DNA from: Syntrophaceae bacterium UBA6087
GTDB lineage: Bacteria > Desulfobacterota > Desulfomonilia > UBA1062
Reading direction: 5' to 3'
DNA: 64,000 nucleotides
Assembly: GCA_002448235.1 (NCBI GenBank)
Contig: DIXF01000018.1
Span: forward strand, 124,001 to 188,000
Positions 59,976-64,000 of this stretch are shown here, piece by piece. Positions within the stretch are counted from its first letter, which is position 1, and every line of letters starts with the position of its first letter. A program made the translations under genes and the position numbers. The notes below the pieces were generated by a model. The model searched no databases. It was not told the DNA's origin and saw nothing but the letters and a program-made list of their open reading frames with translations.

Positions 59976-61028
59976 ATGAACAGCAACTATGGATTGCGTC
60001 ACCCGGGTGTTTTAGCTGCCCTTGGGGCGGCGTTGCTGTTCGGCAGCGGAACGCCGATAGCCAAACTGTTGCTTTTCGGTATTAACCCTTGGCTCTTAGC
60101 TGGGCTGCTATACCTTGGATCTGGATTGGGCCTTGCGTTGTACCGGTTCGCAACTCGTGCTCCTGCCGGAAAACTTCTGCCGGGAGAATGGCCGTGGCTT
60201 TCAGGAGCGATCCTTTCAGGTGGAATAATCGCTCCGGTGCTCTTAATGTTTGGACTCACTTCCTTGACAGGGTCTGAAGCTTCCCTAATGCTGAACGCTG
60301 AAGGAGTATTCACCGTACTCCTGGCATGGTTCGTTTTTCACGAACACTTTGACCGGTATATCGTGCTGGGAATGATTGCTATCATTGCTGGTGCTGTTGT
60401 GCTCAGTTGGCCCGGGGAAGCACGTGTATCAGGTGTATGGCCTGTTTTTGCCGTCCTGGGTGCATGTCTGTCATGGGGCATCGACAACAACCTAACCCGC
60501 AAGGTTTCGATGTCCGATGCAACCTGGATTGCCTCTATGAAAGGGCTTGCAGCGGGAAGCGTGAATCTGGTGTTGGCCTTCATAACCGGCGCAAGCCTGC
60601 CGCCACTGGCTAATCTTACCGGTGCACTTGTTGTGGGCTGGCTGGCCTATGGCGTAAGCCTCTCTTTGTTCGTAATCGGTCTGCGCCACATGGGAACAGC
60701 TAGAACTGGAGCCTATTTCTCTGTTGCCCCTTTCTTCGGGGCAGTTCTGTCAATTCCACTCCTTGGTGAACCGGTCAGTTTGAAGCTGCTTATAGCAGGT
60801 GCTCTTATGGCCCTTGGTGTCTGGCTTCACTTAAGTGAACACCACATTCACCCCCACTCGCATGAATCGATAGAGCATGAGCATGAACATATTCACGAAA
60901 AAGACCATCAACACAGTCACGAAGACTCTGAGTCATCAGAAAAGAATCACAGCCATATACATAAACATGAATCCATGACTCATACCCATGCCCATTATCC
61001 CGACACTCACCATAGGCACAAACATTGA
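59976..61028 (+). CDS. EamA/DMT-family transporter with a His-rich C-terminal tail
   Basis: A 350-residue membrane transporter with ten predicted helices (two EamA repeats of about 140 residues) and a C-terminal hydrophilic tail of some 60 residues of which roughly half are His (HHIHPHSHES, HEHEHIHEKDHQHSH, HTHAHYPDTHHRHKH in part). The tail suggests Ni, Co, Zn or Cu binding. DMT proteins export metabolites or amino acids; metal-linked export is inferred from the tail. Ribosome site AGGAAGA. Confidence 0.85.
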   Translation: MNSNYGLRHPGVLAALGAALLFGSGTPIAKLLLFGINPWLLAGLLYLGSGLGLALYRFATRAPAGKLLPGEWPWLSGAILSGGIIAPVLLMFGLTSLTGSEASLMLNAEGVFTVLLAWFVFHEHFDRYIVLGMIAIIAGAVVLSWPGEARVSGVWPVFAVLGACLSWGIDNNLTRKVSMSDATWIASMKGLAAGSVNLVLAFITGASLPPLANLTGALVVGWLAYGVSLSLFVIGLRHMGTARTGAYFSVAPFFGAVLSIPLLGEPVSLKLLIAGALMALGVWLHLSEHHIHPHSHESIEHEHEHIHEKDHQHSHEDSESSEKNHSHIHKHESMTHTHAHYPDTHHRHKH

Positions 61029-61221
61029 TTACTGCGATAAAACATCGGCTTTGACCATATCGATAACCGATGATCTCCTGATGAAAGTATACCTTTGAAA
61101 TGCCCTTTGCAAAGTTTTGATCCTGGCACGAGATCATCTTACAAGTTGTGCAGGGTATCCTTAACCTATCTTTACTCACGAATCGTCGTGACGCACTTGG
61201 TTAAAAGTTTTGATGTTGTTT

Positions 61222-61242
61222 TATACGGCATATTGCCGTATA
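61222..61242. promoter_or_regulatory. operator-like inverted repeat of the TA pair
   Basis: Perfect repeat TATACGGC-N5-GCCGTATA, 20 bp before the antitoxin start. Antitoxins of this family bind such repeats to repress their own operon. Confidence 0.7.
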
Positions 61243-61262
61243 GATAATTATGGAGGTGCATT

Positions 61263-61547
61263 ATGCGTTCAACCACTTCATCGACTGCACGACTCGAAGC
61301 ACGTATCAGCAAGGAGCTTCACGCGACTCTAAAACGAGCAGCAGAGCTACAAAATCGCACTATGACGGACTTCGTCATCGGTGCCATTCAAGATGCAGCG
61401 AGAAATGCCATCGAACAGGCGGAATCGCTCCGGCTGTCGCTAGCCGATCAGGAACGCTTTGCGCAGGCATTACTGTCGCCCCCTAGAGCCACTCCCGCCT
61501 TATCTCGTGCATTTGCCCGTCATCGCAAGTTACTGAGCAGTGAATGA
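61263..61547 (+). CDS. DUF1778 antitoxin (TacA-like)
   Basis: A 94-residue ribbon-helix-helix antitoxin: STARLEARISKELHATLKRAAEL (about 6-28), then TDFVIGAIQDAA and a C-terminal neutralising region. It overlaps the toxin gene by 4 bp, the normal arrangement for GNAT toxin-antitoxin pairs. A ribosome site (GGAGGTG) is good. A perfect operator repeat lies just upstream. Confidence 0.9.
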   Translation: MRSTTSSTARLEARISKELHATLKRAAELQNRTMTDFVIGAIQDAARNAIEQAESLRLSLADQERFAQALLSPPRATPALSRAFARHRKLLSSE

Positions 61548-62050
61548 GCAATTTGTTTTTTCGAGCAACTCCACTCGAACAAACTCACGATCGCAGTAAA
61601 TTCAATTGCGGTTCAGAATTGCTGGATACTTACTTCAGAGAGCGAGTCACCCAGGATATTCGCCGTAGGGTTACGGCGTGTTTTGTCGTGCTGTCGAGCG
61701 ATAGCCGAATTGCCGGCTTCTACACCTTGGCATCTGCGAGTGTTTTCCTTGGGGATCTACCGGAAAAATACATTAAAAAACTACCGCGTTACCCTTCCGT
61801 TCCTGCAGTTCGCATGGGCCGTCTTGCTGCCGATCTGGCATTCGAAGGTCAAGGGCTCGGTGGTGTACTTCTGGCCGATGCTCTACAGCGAGTAATCCTT
61901 TCTGGGATTGCTGCCTATGCCTTAATAGTCGATGCCAAGGATGCAACCGCTGCTCAATTCTACCGCCACCACGGCTTCATAGAAACTTCAAGCGAGCCGT
62001 TGACTTTGTTTCTCCCTTTAGCAACAGCATCGGATCTGCTCATTAAATAA
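61544..62050 (+). CDS. GNAT toxin (TacT-like)
   Basis: A 168-residue GNAT enzyme. The acetyl-CoA loop is FEGQGLGGVLLADAL (about residues 105-119), and the conserved Tyr lies in AAQFYRHHGF near 145. The N-terminal FDCGS-like segment (here FNCGSELLDTYF) is a mark of TacT-type toxins, which acetylate aminoacyl-tRNA. Forms a toxin-antitoxin pair with the DUF1778 gene. Confidence 0.9.
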   Translation: MSNLFFRATPLEQTHDRSKFNCGSELLDTYFRERVTQDIRRRVTACFVVLSSDSRIAGFYTLASASVFLGDLPEKYIKKLPRYPSVPAVRMGRLAADLAFEGQGLGGVLLADALQRVILSGIAAYALIVDAKDATAAQFYRHHGFIETSSEPLTLFLPLATASDLLIK

Positions 62051-62126
62051 TTATAAGAGCAGAGCAGACACCATTAGGATCTACCGCTCAGAAAGTACCT
62101 ATCTTGAAGCAGCCACAGGATAACCC

Positions 62127-62306
62127 CTATTGAAGGTTTCCTAAAGATAGTAATGGTTCTTTCAAGATAAAACAGACTTTTGATCTTGACATGGGATAGA
62201 AAGTTTTCACTGATATCAGGACGATGGAGTAATGAGTCCCGCAATATCTTTCGGAAAGCATATCTTTCAGGCTATCTACAACGCTTCTATCTTCTTCTGA
62301 AATCAT
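62127..62306 (-). CDS. possible 59-residue protein after the broken dndD-like gene
   Basis: Open frame of 59 codons beginning Met-Ile-Ser-Glu-Glu-Asp; its ATG overlaps the terminal TGA of the dndD-like remnant (ATGA), the spacing of a real operon gene. It does not look like DndE. It may be a truncated gene or the 5' end of one. No family recognised. Confidence 0.3.
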   Translation of the reverse strand: MISEEDRSVVDSLKDMLSERYCGTHYSIVLISVKTFYPMSRSKVCFILKEPLLSLGNLQ

Positions 62307-62811
62307 AAGTTATATAGATCTGAGCAGCCCTTATAGAAATCGTTAGTGTCAATCTCTGTATCTGTGGATAGGATCACAACCTGCCTCCCAGCATTAGGGA
62401 AGTAGTTATTGACGATATTATCCCGATGAGTACTGTCAACCCGATGAGTACTGTCAAGGGGAGAAAGTGGAGTATCGCGATGATAATCGCTAACAAGAAC
62501 TGGCTTGTCTGGGCCAAGCCCGACAAGAGCGATACTGCGAAAACCTCCTTTTCCCCGGCGGAAAGCCCGGAGTTCTTTATCTCATGGCCGCTGCGATCAC
62601 TGACGTTAACCATCTCGGCTTATAGCTGCTCGAACAGTTCGCGTTCAGATTCTGTCATTCCACCAAGGTTCCTCAAACCTTCGAATTTGCGTACCTGTGC
62701 TTCCAGCTCGCGTTTCTCCTCCAGTAATGGCTGAATCAGGAACACATCACTTTTTTCAAGTGATTCGATCCGGTTCAGATCCCGAGCAGCACACAGTTGT
62801 AAAGATCTCAC
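62303..62811 (-). pseudogene. broken dndD-like gene (C-terminal ATPase part)
   Basis: Remnant of an SMC-like ATPase of the DndD type from the DNA phosphorothioation system. Reading from 62811: a coiled coil, an in-frame TAA (62622-62620), then the signature GLSAGEKEVFAVSLLSGLAQTS. Near 62476 two extra bases shift the frame; in the shifted frame the Walker B and following text return, DTPLSPLDSTHR, and NYFPNAGRQVVILSTDTEID, which is the DndD pattern. An 18-bp tandem duplication (62423-62458) repeats VDSTHR. The remnant ends at 62303. The N-terminal half is missing. The match to DndD is from motif memory. Confidence 0.65.
62423..62458. repeat. 18-bp perfect tandem duplication in the dndD-like remnant
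   Basis: Two back-to-back copies of the word cccgatgagtactgtcaa. It adds six residues to the reading frame, so alone it would not break the gene. Confidence 0.95.
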
Positions 62812-62829
62812 CGCAGAACAGATCAGGGA

Positions 62830-63106
62830 TGCCTATTCCCAGTGGCTCCGTCCCGAAGAACTGATCCAGGTGACAGAAGGCCCGGCTCCCAGATAGTGCT
62901 GCAGGCAGGAATATAACGGGAAGCGTATCATTATTTTCGCAGCCCATGAGTGCCTTATCACGGGTGTCTTGCCGCTCTGGTTGCATGGCATTCTCATGAT
63001 TAGCAGCCAATAGTGAAGAAGAACCGGATGGCAAGAGCTCCGGATTGCCTATAGATACCCTCGTCTGGAAAGTCGGATAAATACCGACATGACCATTCAG
63101 TAGCAT
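62830..63106 (-). pseudogene. possible dndB-like remnant
   Basis: Upstream of the dndD-like remnant on the same strand, a frame contains NDTLPVIFLPAALSGSRAF and CHLDQFF, which recalls the DndB stretch (phosphorothioation regulator) where a VIF.. segment is followed by a D-L-N-like motif. The DGQHR motif is not found intact, and the frame has other breaks. Low confidence; it may be unrelated. Confidence 0.25.
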
Positions 63107-64000
63107 TCATTATTTAATTGTATTCAGCCTTTTCACTGCTCCTTGAGAGATTCGTTCGGATGCCCCTTCTTTTCATTTATTTGTTTTTATTGTTCTTATT
63201 AGTTATTTATGTTTTTATTCATTTTTTGTATTGACCGAATATCACTTTTGTTCTATAGCTCTATCAAGTCATATTATTGTTTTGATCTTGATTCAAAGCT
63301 TGTTGTTGTTTTTACAGCATGATCCCTCCCAACTGAGAGGAGAAAGGGCAGATCTTATGCAACAACATGATTTGTTTGTTTTTAATAAGATTTATAAGGC
63401 TGTGCTTAAGTCCGCATCCTGCTCTTCTACTGCAGATATCGAAGTATTCAAGTTTCGCATAATTCCTGAAAATGGCTCAAACCGTGGCACATTCTCGCGG
63501 AAAGACCCCGCAAAGCGGGCAATCCACCTCCATTTGAACAGTTGCCGGATAGCAGCCAACTCCAGAAATTTGTCATGGAGAAGATATCCGGCGCATTACC
63601 CTGAAGGCATGAAGAATCGTAATAATAATGGCTGCGGACAGAGGATTTTACATGACGCAAAGAATGATTCGGGAATAAAGGGTTCAACTCCGGGTCGGCC
63701 AACCCTGGGTGGACGCAAGAATGAAGAGAGCGTACACTGTGGGAGCCCACATGACAACAGTGAACGCTCTCTTTGTTGCCCAACCATATGAAGAAAATGA
63801 GAACGAGCATGGAAGGCATGGCCCAGACGGACAGAATAAGGTTCAATTATTATTATCAATTAAACAATATTATATCCCGGACTGTTCAATGCAACCTATT
63901 CCTTGGAAAAGCTGAAAACCTCGATGTCCATAAGTCGGAATTCAGGTACTCACACAATCGGGGAAGGTCAATGGCATTAGGTTATGCCTCGGAAGGTATC
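63107..64000. other. AT-rich, gene-poor stretch to the window end
   Basis: About 890 bp without a convincing gene. 63170-63330 is strongly T-rich. A frame of 44 codons at about 63470-63603 (ending in EKISGALP) looks protein-like but begins after a stop and may be a gene fragment. A large hairpin lies at 63724-63773. Longer open frames on either strand here lack ribosome sites and normal composition, so I leave them out. Confidence 0.5.
63724..63773. repeat. 17-bp inverted repeat with an alternative inner hairpin
   Basis: Arms AAGAGAGCGTACACTGT and ACAGTGAACGCTCTCTT, one mismatch, 16-nt loop. An alternative 6-bp hairpin TGTGGG-AG-CCCACA overlaps the left arm and loop, so two structures exclude each other. 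It could be a transposon end, a terminator (T-run follows weakly) or a small RNA. Confidence 0.6.

Noticed and set aside
63678..63700. GGGTTCAACTCC, like a tRNA T-arm
   Set aside because: The stem pairs only two bases and no acceptor, D-arm or anticodon arm can be placed.
63231..63791. 186-codon open frame on the plus strand near the window end
   Set aside because: Low-complexity start, no ribosome site, no domain text; composition follows the T-rich base bias.

Overview
The window reads as chromosome of a strictly anaerobic, selenocysteine-using bacterium, most likely of the Desulfobacterota (old Deltaproteobacteria) or a similar syntrophic or fermentative lineage. The basis is a SelD gene with an in-frame UGA and a bacterial SECIS hairpin next to a selenium-type LysR gene, a 4-hydroxybutyryl-CoA dehydratase, many CoA-ester enzymes, consensus sigma-54 promoters, and a PEP-CTERM protein. 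The lineage is an inference. No rRNA, tRNA or CRISPR array was seen by eye.

Layout. 0-7.6 kb: the 5' part of an ABC ATPase gene, a HAD phosphatase, then a minus-strand run with a DUF2156 protein, a class I-like HMG-CoA reductase, a SAM methyltransferase, a secernin-type Ntn-hydrolase and a GDSL/SGNH hydrolase. 7.8-10 kb: selD (selenoprotein) divergent from a LysR regulator. 10-14.5 kb: a plus-strand run of Ldh2-type dehydrogenase, radical SAM protein, DusB-like enzyme, a TIKI/ChaN-like secreted protein and an alpha/beta hydrolase. 14.5-19.5 kb: a GlsB-type membrane protein, a secreted protein, a NUDIX hydrolase, a two-subunit CoA-transferase and a GNAT enzyme. 19.7-28.2 kb: two paralogous loci of very small membrane proteins (58 and 35 residues; the second also carries an AtpI/AtpZ-like gene) flank a hybrid histidine kinase, an MBL-fold hydrolase, an epimerase-PilZ fusion, a VOC protein and an XPB-like helicase. 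28.2-45 kb: a separate GMP synthase ATPPase, then a large acyl-CoA catabolic island: an acyl-CoA dehydrogenase pair, an acetoacetate decarboxylase-family protein, a biotin-dependent acyl-CoA carboxylase, 3-hydroxyacyl-CoA dehydrogenase, SDR, 4-hydroxybutyryl-CoA dehydratase, amidase, an NDP-forming acyl-CoA synthetase subunit and two TetR regulators. 45-54.6 kb: PEP-CTERM protein, XRE regulator, small hypotheticals, an ICMT-like methyltransferase, three lipoproteins, a copper-binding four-helix bundle protein divergent from a CopB-type ATPase, and a metallophosphoesterase. 54.8-59 kb: an NHEJ operon (Ku, Ku, LigD polymerase, LigD phosphoesterase-ligase). 59-64 kb: two divergent genes for His-rich proteins, a TacA/TacT-like toxin-antitoxin pair, then decayed DNA with a broken dndD-like gene and AT-rich debris.

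The strongest unexplained signal is the pair of small-membrane-protein loci at 19.7-20.2 and 27.4-28.1 kb. Both have a sigma-54 promoter, an IHF-like site and two TG(T/C)CA-N3-TGTCA elements, and all the spacings are identical to the base (41, 69 and 28 bp). All four small proteins share the motif I8-G9-x6-I16-G17-x-R19-F20. Together they look like an undescribed sigma-54 regulon of tiny inner-membrane proteins linked to an AtpI-like protein.

The catabolic genes fit together as activation (CoA-transferase, NDP-forming ligase), dehydrogenation, carboxylation, dehydration and hydroxyacyl oxidation of short acyl-CoAs, each block with its own TetR regulator. The substrate cannot be read from the sequence.
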